Shown here: piece by piece, positions 1 through 6,802 of the stretch | How positions within the stretch are numbered: the first letter of the stretch is position 1 | How the letters are laid out: each line of letters opens with the position of its first letter | From: QQUD01 sp039029915 | GTDB lineage: Bacteria > Chloroflexota > Anaerolineae > Promineifilales > Promineifilaceae | DNA: 8,376 bases | Assembly (NCBI GenBank): GCA_039029915.1 | Contig: JBCCFD010000365.1 | Coordinates: 1-8,376 of the forward strand | Direction: 5' to 3' | Notes under the pieces: model-generated | The model's input: the letters and a program-made list of their open reading frames with translations, nothing else | What the model was told of the DNA's origin: nothing | Database searches by the model: none | Translations under genes and position numbers: made by a program

Positions 1-1872
1 AAAAACAACCCTGTGCTAATTGGTGAAGCAGGCGTCGGGAAGACCGCTATTGTGGAAGGCTTGGCCCAAAAAATCATTACGAGCGATGTGCCTGAGAATC
101 TGCTGAATAAGCGCGTCTTGTCTCTCGATTTGGGAGCTATGATTGCCGGAAGCCGCTTCCGCGGTGAGTTTGAGGAACGACTCAAGGCAGTGATGGAAGA
201 AGTACAGCGCGCGCAGGGTGAGGTCATCATGTTCATTGATGAGCTTCACACAGTTGTTGGCGCTGGCGGCGCACAAGGCGCTATGGATGCCAGCAATATG
301 ATGAAACCGGCCTTAGCGCGCGGTGAGCTTCAATGTGTTGGCGCCACTACGCTTGATGAATATCGGCAATATATTGAAAAAGATAGCGCGCTTGAGCGTC
401 GTTTTGCTCCCGTATTTGTTGATGAACCTTCAGTTGATGAAACGATTGAGATGCTGCGCGGTTTGGCTGGTCGGTATGAAGCCCATCACAAAGTTTCCTT
501 TGCTGATGATGCGCTTATTTCGGCCGTGAAGCTTTCTGACCGATACGTGACAGATCGTCGTTTGCCAGATAAAGCGATTGATTTGATTGACGAGGCTGCG
601 GCAAAATTACGCGTTGCGCTTTATACACTGCCTTCGAATTTGAAGGACCTCAAAAAAGAAATTGATTCTCTAACCGTTCAAGAAGAGGAAGCCCACACCG
701 TGCGTGATTATGAACGTGCTGCTGTGCATCGGGCGGATCGCCTTCGGTTGGAAGGTGAGTTTACGGCCGCAAAAGAAGGCTGGCTCTCTGAAAACAAGCT
801 GGATGAGATTGTGAATGAGTCTGATATTGCTGAAGTGATTGCGATGTGGACCGGAATTCCATTGACTCAAATGATGGAAACGGAAGCTGAGAAGCTGCTG
901 CAAATGGAAGACCGTTTGCATGAACGCATTATTGGCCAGCATAAAGCGATTGAAGCATTGTCTGACGCTATTCGTCGAAGCCGCTCTGGTTTGGCGGATC
1001 CCCGCCGTCCAATTGGCTCGTTTATCTTCCTCGGCAGCTCCGGGGTGGGTAAGACGGAACTGGCCAAGGCATTGGCTGAATTCTTGTTTGATGATGAAGA
1101 TGCCCTTATCCGCGTGGACATGAGTGAGTATCGTGAACAACATACGGTGAGCCGCCTGTTTGGTGCCCCTCCAGGATATGTGGGGTTTGAACAAGGTGGT
1201 CAGTTGACAGAGCAAGTCCGTAGACGGCCGTATTCAGTTGTTCTCTTCGACGAAATTGAAAAAGCGCATCCGGATGTGTGGAACTCATTGCTCCAACTCT
1301 TGGACGACGGCCGTTTAACCGATGGCCAAGGTCGTGTGGTTAACTTCCGCAATACCGTTGTGGTAATGACCAGTAATGTGGGAACATCGTTTGTCAAATC
1401 AGCGGGTGCGCTGGGCTTTGCTGGCATTCGTGACTCAGATGAAGCCGCGGACCACAAGCGCATTGAGGAAGCCCTAAAGAAAACATTCCGTCCTGAATTT
1501 GTGAACCGAATTGACGAAATCATCATCTTCGAGCAGCTAGCAGAAGAAGATGTAATTGATATCGTCAAGCTGCAAATGAAAGATATCCAAGCCAGGCTGT
1601 CAGAACAAGGTAACTTGACCATCGTGCTGACAGAAGCGGCTCAGAAATGGTTGGCGACACAAGGGTTTGACAATGACTTTGGGGCACGGCCGTTACGTCG
1701 GGCGCTGCAGCGCTTCGTTGAAAGCCCCCTATCAGTCAAGATGCTCAAAGGAGAATTCCATTCCGGTGACAGCATCCGCATTGATGTGGTTGACAATGAG
1801 ATTACCTTTGAAAAATTAGAGAGCGCCGAGTCAGTTACCCTGAACGAACAAACAGTGGATGAATCGGCATAA
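1..1872 (+). CDS. clpC: ClpC-type AAA+ unfoldase, 5' end missing
   Basis: This is the ATP-driven unfoldase that feeds substrates to the ClpP protease in the cytoplasm. The reading frame is open from base 1, so the gene starts outside the window; 623 residues remain of roughly 820 usual for the family, and the N-terminal Clp_N domain is missing. Counting from base 1, the first ATPase has Walker A GEAGVGKT at 8-15, Walker B ending in D80-E81 and paired arginines at 133-134. A short coiled middle segment at about 200-270 (DYERAA region) is ClpC-like, much shorter than the ClpB middle domain. The second ATPase has GSSGVGKT at 345-352, D417-E418 and the GARPLRR sensor at 561-567. An LGF tripeptide at 471-473 matches the ClpP-docking loop, which ClpB lacks. 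The tail is acidic. The gene converges on the propeller gene. ClpC is much more likely than ClpB; the exact subfamily name is less certain because the N-terminus is not visible. Confidence 0.95.
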   Translation, partial: KNNPVLIGEAGVGKTAIVEGLAQKIITSDVPENLLNKRVLSLDLGAMIAGSRFRGEFEERLKAVMEEVQRAQGEVIMFIDELHTVVGAGGAQGAMDASNMMKPALARGELQCVGATTLDEYRQYIEKDSALERRFAPVFVDEPSVDETIEMLRGLAGRYEAHHKVSFADDALISAVKLSDRYVTDRRLPDKAIDLIDEAAAKLRVALYTLPSNLKDLKKEIDSLTVQEEEAHTVRDYERAAVHRADRLRLEGEFTAAKEGWLSENKLDEIVNESDIAEVIAMWTGIPLTQMMETEAEKLLQMEDRLHERIIGQHKAIEALSDAIRRSRSGLADPRRPIGSFIFLGSSGVGKTELAKALAEFLFDDEDALIRVDMSEYREQHTVSRLFGAPPGYVGFEQGGQLTEQVRRRPYSVVLFDEIEKAHPDVWNSLLQLLDDGRLTDGQGRVVNFRNTVVVMTSNVGTSFVKSAGALGFAGIRDSDEAADHKRIEEALKKTFRPEFVNRIDEIIIFEQLAEEDVIDIVKLQMKDIQARLSEQGNLTIVLTEAAQKWLATQGFDNDFGARPLRRALQRFVESPLSVKMLKGEFHSGDSIRIDVVDNEITFEKLESAESVTLNEQTVDESA

Positions 1873-1884
1873 GCTTTTTCGCTG

Positions 1885-1924
1885 AAAAAAGAAAATAAAA
1901 CGGGCTTGGATTTTCCAAGCCCGT
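1885..1924 (-). terminator. Rho-independent terminator of the propeller gene
   Basis: There is a perfect 11-bp inverted repeat, ACGGGCTTGGA at 1900-1910 and TCCAAGCCCGT at 1914-1924, with a 3-base loop. On the plus strand it is not followed by T, but on the minus strand it runs into a T-rich tract (complement of the A-rich bases 1885-1899). It therefore fits a terminator for minus-strand transcripts coming from the gene that stops at 2048. Confidence 0.75.
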
Positions 1925-1945
1925 AGACATCAATTTAAGGAATAG

Positions 1946-1987
1946 CACGACCCGCAATCTGAAAGGTGGCGGGTCGTGTTTTTCTTT
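1946..1987 (+). terminator. Rho-independent terminator of clpC
   Basis: A perfect 10-bp stem, CACGACCCGC at 1946-1955 and GCGGGTCGTG at 1969-1978, with a 13-base loop, is followed directly by TTTTTCTTT on the plus strand (1979-1987). It lies 73 bases after the clpC stop and is the first structure on that strand with a T tract. The minus-strand side of the hairpin is not followed by T. Confidence 0.8.
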
Positions 1988-2047
1988 CAAGCTTTGATGA
2001 GGTTTCTGAGAACACCATCGATCAAAAGACCATTTACTTGAGCTCCT

Positions 2048-4345
2048 TTACCCAAATAGCTTTTGGAAAAGGGTTGTTTGCATAATCGTTAATTTTCTTC
2101 GGCTTAGGAAATGGTAGACCAAGTAGATAACTACGGTGAAGCCTAAAATGACCAAAAATAAATCAAATACAGTCCGTCTCGTGATGACGTCTGTAAAGAG
2201 ATTTGCTTCTTGATCGACTTGGGTAAAGATCACTGCATCCCAAGAATCTCCCGCATCCGAAGAAACCTGTACATTCGGGCCAGATACTGCCACAATCGTG
2301 CCATCTGGTGAAAATTCTAAAAACCCATCCATGGGAGGGAAATTGTTGTGTAAAGAGATCAAGGGTTCTTGCTTGGACCCATCTTGGTCAATCCATTCAA
2401 CGGTTTGGCCATTGTCAGTGGACTTGAACACTCCTTGGCCATGGACGGCAAAGATAAACATATTGTCATCCGCATAATCGGGAGAGGTTGCTACAGAGGT
2501 GATATTGGGATTTTCTCCACAAATATCACATACGATCTCTTCCCATAACTCTCCACCGTTTGTGGTCATATAAAGCCCATTAATGGTGCCAGCATAGATT
2601 GTTTGGTCGGCATTGTAATTTGGCGACGGGGCTAGATAAATTTCTCGATCGAACGTTTCAATTCCGTTATTGAGTAAGTCAAAGCTGTCACCTCCATCAA
2701 CGGATTTTGCAAAACCGTCATTGACCGTGGTGACTAAAACGGTTTGGTCATCGGCATAATCTGGGGAAATGCGTAAAGCTTCGATTGAGCTATCAAATTG
2801 GTAAACGGCCGTAAAGGTCTCCCCATTGTCGGTACTCTTTTGAATCGAACCGTCACGCATGCCAATAAAGATTGTTTGGTCTTCAGCATAGTTGGGTGAG
2901 AATTCGATAAAGTCAGGGAAGAACGCTTGGAATGTGCCGCCAACCAAGCGGATGCCCCACCAATAATCTTCTGAAAGCGCGATTTCATTCCATGATTCAC
3001 CCCAATCACGGGTTACAAAGATAAAGTTATTTGAGCCAACAAAAATAGTGCCATCGTTTTCGTAATTGGGGGAAATAGCGGTATCTAAAAAGCGGACGAA
3101 AAATTCCCGACGCCAGTTGGGAATACCAAAATAGTTGTTTAAATATTTAACCCCATCCTCGTTAACAAAATAAGCACCATCAATATAAGTGGTGATGATC
3201 ATGGTGGAATCATTTTCGAAATTAGGCGAAACATCGTGGTCGATAATTAAATAATCGGGCAAGGTGACTAGCTTTTGCCACTCATTCCCCCCATCCATTG
3301 TGCGATATAGTCCGGTGAAGCTGGCTAAAAAGATAGTCGGTTCAGACGAACCATCTGAAAGAAGGCGCAATAAGCTAAATTGAGGACGATTATAATGGGG
3401 CGAATATGCCTGTTTGTCTGTTTTTAGATTGGTGTCGAGCAGCTGCCACTCTTGTTCAGCGACGTTCAATTGATAGACGCCTGTGTTGTAGCTGGTTGCC
3501 CAAATTGAGTAATTAGCATCACCTTCTTGGTGATGGGTAATTGAGGTGATGTCTAAATCGGTGAGGCCACTGTTAACGGCCGTAAATGAATCACCACCAT
3601 CTTCAGTGATAAACACGCCACCAGTTTTGGTTGCTGCATAATACGTTTCATGGGATGAATCATCTGGTGAGAACGTCAGACCCGTAATCGGTCCAGAGTC
3701 TGCGACTTCACAGCATTGCCCCCAAGTTTGGCCATCATCAGCTGATTGGAAAATATTACCTAGTGTGTCTCCAATTAAAACCGTGCTAGTGTCAAGGGGT
3801 GAGTAAGCGATAGAGCTGATAATCGCCTCATTTTCTAACACCGTTTCCCAACTGTCAGACTCTGCAGATTTGCGATAGAGATGACCATCATCACCGGCTG
3901 CTAATACTGTAAACGCATCGGAAATTTGCATAACTGGAAACGCTTCAGTTTCCAGCCCATCAGTCAGACCTTGCCAAGTGAGGCCACCGTCTTGTGATTC
4001 ATAAATGCCATTTCTGAGAGTCGATAGGTAAAGCAAATCAACATTCTCAGGAGACATGGTGAGGGCCACAAGCCCGTCATCAACGTCTAAGCCAGATGTA
4101 TGTCGAGTCCAGCTTTCCCCACCCGTTGTTGAACGGTAAAAATTGCCGCGAGAAATGATGTAAATTAATTGATCTTCTGAAAAATTGGGCGAGAGCGCAA
4201 TGTCGTAAATAACATCATGCGGCGTGTGAGCAAAAAGTTGATTGATATTAAAAAAGAGAAAAATAAGAATCGTGAGTAAAAGTGACTTAAATGTCTTTCT
4301 TGAAAATTTAGGTTGAAAAGAATTATTCATATCAGTTATTTTCAT
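2048..4345 (-). CDS. Secreted, membrane-anchored Asp-box (BNR-like) beta-propeller protein
   Basis: From the ATG at 4345 the protein has 765 residues. A basic N-terminus and hydrophobic stretch (about 20-36) ending in LFA at 37-39 look like a signal peptide. The body is a chain of about 45-residue repeats: a strand of the type SPNYxxDQTIxxG followed by an Asp-box (SxDxGxxW). I count 14, with the Asp-box serine position near 72, 117, 160, 201, 247, 293, 349, 394, 445, 504, 548, 594, 642 and 695; those near 160, 293 and 394 are degenerate. Fourteen units would suit two seven-bladed propellers, as in GH74 enzymes, but no catalytic residues were assigned. A transmembrane helix at about 727-748 with a basic tail anchors the C-terminus, leaving the propellers outside the membrane. 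Ligand and function are unknown; such proteins are commonly annotated as WD40/YVTN/BNR-like or sialidase-like. Start choice: GGTGAT lies 4 bases before this ATG; an in-frame GTG at 4354 is the alternative. Confidence 0.88.
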   Translation of the reverse strand: MKITDMNNSFQPKFSRKTFKSLLLTILIFLFFNINQLFAHTPHDVIYDIALSPNFSEDQLIYIISRGNFYRSTTGGESWTRHTSGLDVDDGLVALTMSPENVDLLYLSTLRNGIYESQDGGLTWQGLTDGLETEAFPVMQISDAFTVLAAGDDGHLYRKSAESDSWETVLENEAIISSIAYSPLDTSTVLIGDTLGNIFQSADDGQTWGQCCEVADSGPITGLTFSPDDSSHETYYAATKTGGVFITEDGGDSFTAVNSGLTDLDITSITHHQEGDANYSIWATSYNTGVYQLNVAEQEWQLLDTNLKTDKQAYSPHYNRPQFSLLRLLSDGSSEPTIFLASFTGLYRTMDGGNEWQKLVTLPDYLIIDHDVSPNFENDSTMIITTYIDGAYFVNEDGVKYLNNYFGIPNWRREFFVRFLDTAISPNYENDGTIFVGSNNFIFVTRDWGESWNEIALSEDYWWGIRLVGGTFQAFFPDFIEFSPNYAEDQTIFIGMRDGSIQKSTDNGETFTAVYQFDSSIEALRISPDYADDQTVLVTTVNDGFAKSVDGGDSFDLLNNGIETFDREIYLAPSPNYNADQTIYAGTINGLYMTTNGGELWEEIVCDICGENPNITSVATSPDYADDNMFIFAVHGQGVFKSTDNGQTVEWIDQDGSKQEPLISLHNNFPPMDGFLEFSPDGTIVAVSGPNVQVSSDAGDSWDAVIFTQVDQEANLFTDVITRRTVFDLFLVILGFTVVIYLVYHFLSRRKLTIMQTTLFQKLFG
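2230..4190 (-). repeat. Array of 14 Asp-box propeller repeats within the gene
   Basis: The propeller repeats are visible in the DNA as well: phrases coding for SPxYxxDQT recur on the minus strand at about 130-190 base intervals, for example near 2470, 2610, 2745, 2875, 3055 and 3215. They are diverged rather than identical copies, so the array looks old and under protein-level selection rather than a recent tandem expansion. Confidence 0.7.
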
Positions 4346-4637
4346 GAGTATCACCGGATTTTTTTGAAAGCAAGGGAGAATATAGAATTTCCTCCTTTGC
4401 CATTAAAAATAAGCGTAATTGCATTTAATCTTAAGGCAGATGTTCCTGTTTTTAAGGGGTGGATAAGCGCTTCGGAACCCTGAGGAAATGAAGTTTGTCG
4501 CTGCCGTTTTATTCAATGCGGGAACTTCGTTTCACTTAGTAAAGCGACTTACAACTGCTAAAAATTAGCGCGGCACATAAATAGATGCGTGACCAAGATG
4601 GTTGGTGAAAAGGGCAAAATGTGGCAATGTTTTCAAA
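4346..4637. other. Intergenic region between the sulfotransferase and propeller genes
   Basis: These 292 bases separate two minus-strand genes, so the two are probably transcribed separately or loosely coupled. I see a strong ribosome-binding sequence at 4391-4397 (described separately), a 5-bp hairpin at 4557-4569 (GCTAA/TTAGC, loop AAA) too weak to call a terminator, and a 26-codon ATG open frame on the plus strand at 4488-4568 without support. No clear minus-strand promoter was identified. Confidence 0.5.
4391..4397 (-). promoter_or_regulatory. Perfect Shine-Dalgarno AAGGAGG far upstream of the ATG
   Basis: The minus strand carries AAGGAGG here, 36 bases before the GTG at 4354 and 45 before the ATG at 4345, too far to serve either. 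Nine bases downstream of it lies an in-frame ATT codon (4381-4379) with no stop before the propeller protein, and an in-frame TAA (4405-4403) lies just upstream. The site could drive a rare ATT start adding 12 residues, or may be chance. Confidence 0.35.
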
Positions 4638-5417
4638 TTAATCCAGCATCCAAGCAAACTTTGTCGGTTCCAGAGCTTCTTTTACTTCATCAAAGTTGGT
4701 GATGATGGTCGATAAATGGTAAGGGTTTGTTTTACGATAGCTAACATTCACCTCTGGTTTTTCTAAACCAATAAAGTCACACATTTTGTTGAAAGCGATT
4801 TGAGGGTTGCCTGAGATATCATCTTCATAGGTCAAGTGGAGGACGTTTCTATTACTGAGAATTTTGAGGGCATCCTCGATTTCTTGTTCAATGATATTGA
4901 GATGCTCAAGTAATGAAACCTGCCGCCAGCCAATCTTGAGTCGCTCAAGGTTGACGTGGATTTGGGTGACCTTGCCTTTTTTCTTTTGATGCCATGTTTT
5001 GTTGTTATAGGCCACCAAATGTGAGGTAATTCGACGAAGATAGTTTTTTCTTTCTAAGATGACAAAGTGGGAAAAGTTGATGGTTTCTAAAGCTTGAACG
5101 TAGCTTGATAAATCCATTCCTACTGCGTACAAATGCTGAAATTTGGTCTCGAATCCATAAATAGGTCGCTGGGTTCTAAAACGACGGGCTGAAATTAATG
5201 CTCGGGGAAACCGCTTGAGCTGTTTAATGATGGTATTGGGTAAGGGACGCATTCGTGCATTTTGATAAATTTCTGAATCCCAAAATATTGAATCATGTTG
5301 ATTGAGCAGGTCGCCGAGAACTGTGCTACCACTGCGGCCACCATGTAGCATTGCCACACAAACAGCGTCTTGCTTTGAGGATTTTGTTGAATCAGAATGC
5401 TCTTTTTGTAATGCCAT
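4638..5417 (-). CDS. PAPS-dependent sulfotransferase family protein
   Basis: This 259-residue protein should transfer a sulfo group from PAPS to an acceptor, most likely a carbohydrate or lipid; the acceptor cannot be read from sequence. The 5'-phosphosulfate loop is HGGRSGST at 25-32, right after the first beta strand (VCVAML). The 3'-phosphate motif is around R123 to S132 (ILERKNYLRRITS), and a TYEDD segment at 206-210 resembles the YED element seen in this family. The C-terminus (NPYHLSTII ... EPTKFAWMLD) also has the usual form for bacterial members. There is no signal peptide or membrane helix, so it acts in the cytoplasm. Length is in the family range. The ATG at 5417 has no good Shine-Dalgarno sequence. 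The gene is divergent from the sortase and upstream of the propeller gene on the same strand. NodH-like or Stf0-like subfamily membership is not resolved. Confidence 0.87.
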   Translation of the reverse strand: MALQKEHSDSTKSSKQDAVCVAMLHGGRSGSTVLGDLLNQHDSIFWDSEIYQNARMRPLPNTIIKQLKRFPRALISARRFRTQRPIYGFETKFQHLYAVGMDLSSYVQALETINFSHFVILERKNYLRRITSHLVAYNNKTWHQKKKGKVTQIHVNLERLKIGWRQVSLLEHLNIIEQEIEDALKILSNRNVLHLTYEDDISGNPQIAFNKMCDFIGLEKPEVNVSYRKTNPYHLSTIITNFDEVKEALEPTKFAWMLD

Positions 5418-5674
5418 AGATCTTTAGAACCTTAGAAAAGGAGTTTTTATTATTTTGTTTGTAACCAAAGTTTCTAAATACCCCTTCTTTAGAAAGATTG
5501 ATGATTTCTTACGTTACGGAGTATTTTGCTAGGTTATTTTTTTTGAAAATCACATCTTTTTGAGTCAGTTTCTAATTATTTCTCTTTAACCTTACAGAAA
5601 AATTTTCGATTGCAAAAAATATCTCAAACCTTTCTCTTATATGAAAATTTTTACTTCTTTATAAGATATACGGT
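5418..5674. promoter_or_regulatory. AT-rich divergent control region with repeated TTAGAA/TTCTAA
   Basis: This region must hold the promoters of the divergent sulfotransferase and sortase genes. TTAGAA occurs at 5424-5429, 5432-5437 and 5489-5494 and its complement TTCTAA at 5472-5477 and 5570-5575. Two of these form an 8-bp inverted repeat, TTTCTAAA 5471-5478 and TTTAGAAA 5488-5495, with a 9-base spacer, which could be an operator. TATAAG at 5660-5665 is a possible -10 box for the sortase, but no matching -35 was found. No terminator or RNA gene was seen. Confidence 0.4.
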
Positions 5675-6619
5675 ATGATTATCAGTATGGAAAGACCTCG
5701 TAGTGGAAGAGTTTGGTTGATGATTGGTGCAACGGCCGTTTATCTGTGTCTCTTAGGCTTATTTTTATACACCATTGCCCCCACTTATCTTGTTGATTTG
5801 GCTTCGGCCGCATCCGTGCCGGAAACACCAAAGCAGCAATCGATTGCAGGGATTAAACCAGAAGATAGAGGTGAGATAGCGTCACGGAGTTCCGAAATCG
5901 CCCAGCTTCCCCCTGATAACCCAATAGGCTTAACTGAACAAACTGATCTGGTTATTCCGCAAGGGGGACAGTCAACATCAAATTTCGATGGGGCTGAGGC
6001 TGTTTTAGCGAATGAATCCGCTCTGACTGTGGAAACGGCTGTTTGGCCAACAGTAGATAGCAATCTTGAAACGGCCGTGACGTCAGTTGCTAGCGAGACC
6101 GCCTCACAGCGTCCTATTGCAGGTCAATCTCCAAATATCTTTACAGCATTCCACCAAGAAGAAAACCTACCCCAACACGGCCAGCTAATCATTCCATCTA
6201 TTGGCGTCAATCATATTATTACAAACGTGCCTGTAGTGAATGGCAATTGGGATATTTCCCAGCTTGAAACACAAGTAGGACATCTGCAAACTACCGGTGA
6301 GCATCCTGGTGATAATGTCGCCATGACGTTTATAGGCCACGTAACCGTGCCGTGGCCCGGTACCGGCCCCTTTGCAGACCTCATTTTGCTAGAACACGGT
6401 GAAGAAATTATCTATCGATGGAATGGATTTGATTACGTTTATGAGGTATCACGAATTTTGCGTGTGAGGCCTGAAGATGTTCATGTTCTTTACCACGACG
6501 ACCCCAATAGCATACAGTTAGCCACTTGCTCCGGCTGGAATTTGCTAAACCGTGAATATGGCGAGCGACTTGTTACTCGAGCCACTTTAGTTCGTGTCGA
6601 GCCAATTACGCACCAATAA
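5675..6619 (+). CDS. Membrane-anchored sortase (cysteine transpeptidase)
   Basis: Sortases cut a sorting signal on secreted proteins and join them to the cell envelope or into pilus polymers; they act on the outer face of the membrane. In this 314-residue protein a transmembrane helix at about 13-35 is followed by a long low-complexity linker rich in Ala, Thr, Ser and Glu (about 40-165), then the sortase domain from HGQLIIPSIGV (168) to the end. The catalytic triad is visible: His222 in TFIGHVTV, Cys285 in LATCSGW and Arg298 in YGERLVTR. This form resembles class D/E/F-like sortases common in Chloroflexota and Gram-positives, but the class is not settled. The ATG at 5675 has no Shine-Dalgarno sequence; an ATG at 5687 is an equal alternative, and a leaderless message is possible. 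No protein with an LPxTG-type signal was found in the window, so its substrate is elsewhere. Confidence 0.93.
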   Translation: MIISMERPRSGRVWLMIGATAVYLCLLGLFLYTIAPTYLVDLASAASVPETPKQQSIAGIKPEDRGEIASRSSEIAQLPPDNPIGLTEQTDLVIPQGGQSTSNFDGAEAVLANESALTVETAVWPTVDSNLETAVTSVASETASQRPIAGQSPNIFTAFHQEENLPQHGQLIIPSIGVNHIITNVPVVNGNWDISQLETQVGHLQTTGEHPGDNVAMTFIGHVTVPWPGTGPFADLILLEHGEEIIYRWNGFDYVYEVSRILRVRPEDVHVLYHDDPNSIQLATCSGWNLLNREYGERLVTRATLVRVEPITHQ

Positions 6620-6649
6620 TTTTTAAACATTTTATACCCATAAATGGGG

Positions 6650-6696
6650 CTCAAACTGTTCTCCCCAAAAGAACCAATCTCCTAGGTTAGTTTGAG
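6650..6696. repeat. Inverted repeat with internal hairpins between sortase gene and folD
   Basis: CTCAAACT at 6650-6657 pairs with AGTTTGAG at 6689-6696. Inside lie GTTCT/AGAAC (6658-6662 with 6670-6674) and an alternative AACC/GGTT pair (6672-6675 with 6685-6688). There is no T tract after it on the plus strand, so it is at best a weak sortase terminator or an mRNA-end structure. It lies upstream of the folD promoter candidate, so it is probably not in the folD leader. Confidence 0.45.
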
Positions 6697-6719
6697 TTGG
6701 GAAAACCGCCCTCTTCTGG

Positions 6720-6747
6720 TTGAGATACGCTTATGGTGGCGTAAAAT
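6720..6747 (+). promoter_or_regulatory. Sigma70-type promoter candidate for folD
   Basis: TTGAGA at 6720-6725 (5 of 6 to consensus), a 16-base spacer and TAAAAT at 6742-6747 (5 of 6) form a good housekeeping-type promoter about 55 bases before the folD ATG. It would let folD be expressed apart from the sortase gene. Confidence 0.5.
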
Positions 6748-6802
6748 GAAGGGGCAAGAGATAATTTGCGTCCACAAAATCTGAAATAAACGAAGGGAAA
6801 AA

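Larger units (their letters stand above)
1224..6078. repeat. Dispersed octamer palindrome ACGGCCGT, seven copies
   Basis: Exact copies lie at 1224-1231, 1307-1314, 1686-1693 (clpC), 2805-2812, 3576-3583 (propeller gene), 5732-5739 and 6071-6078 (sortase gene). Near copies with the core CGGCCG lie at 521, 764 and 5805. The copies fall in different codon phases and encode different residues. About 0.13 copies would be expected by chance in a window of this size at even base composition. No function is assigned. Confidence 0.75.

Noticed and set aside
670..1622. Several long open frames on the minus strand beneath clpC (up to 181 codons).
   Set aside because: They overlap a clearly conserved AAA+ protein, show no family resemblance and have compositions expected of antisense shadows.
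13..1872. Calling the first gene ClpB.
   Set aside because: The middle segment is too short for the ClpB M-domain and an LGF ClpP-docking tripeptide is present in the second ATPase.
2048..4345. Whether the propeller protein is a substrate of the nearby sortase.
   Set aside because: No LPxTG- or LAxTG-like motif precedes its C-terminal helix, and the tail after the helix is longer than in usual sorting signals.
4488..4568. A 26-codon plus-strand ATG frame with a GAGGAA sequence before it.
   Set aside because: The ribosome-like sequence is only 2 bases from the ATG, the peptide has no recognisable features, and it is antisense to the likely transcript of the flanking genes.
5455..5532. A 25-codon plus-strand frame starting TTG, preceded by AAAGGAG at 5437-5443.
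   Set aside because: The start is TTG, the spacing of 11 bases is long, the peptide matches nothing I recognise, and it lies in an AT-rich control region where such frames arise by chance.
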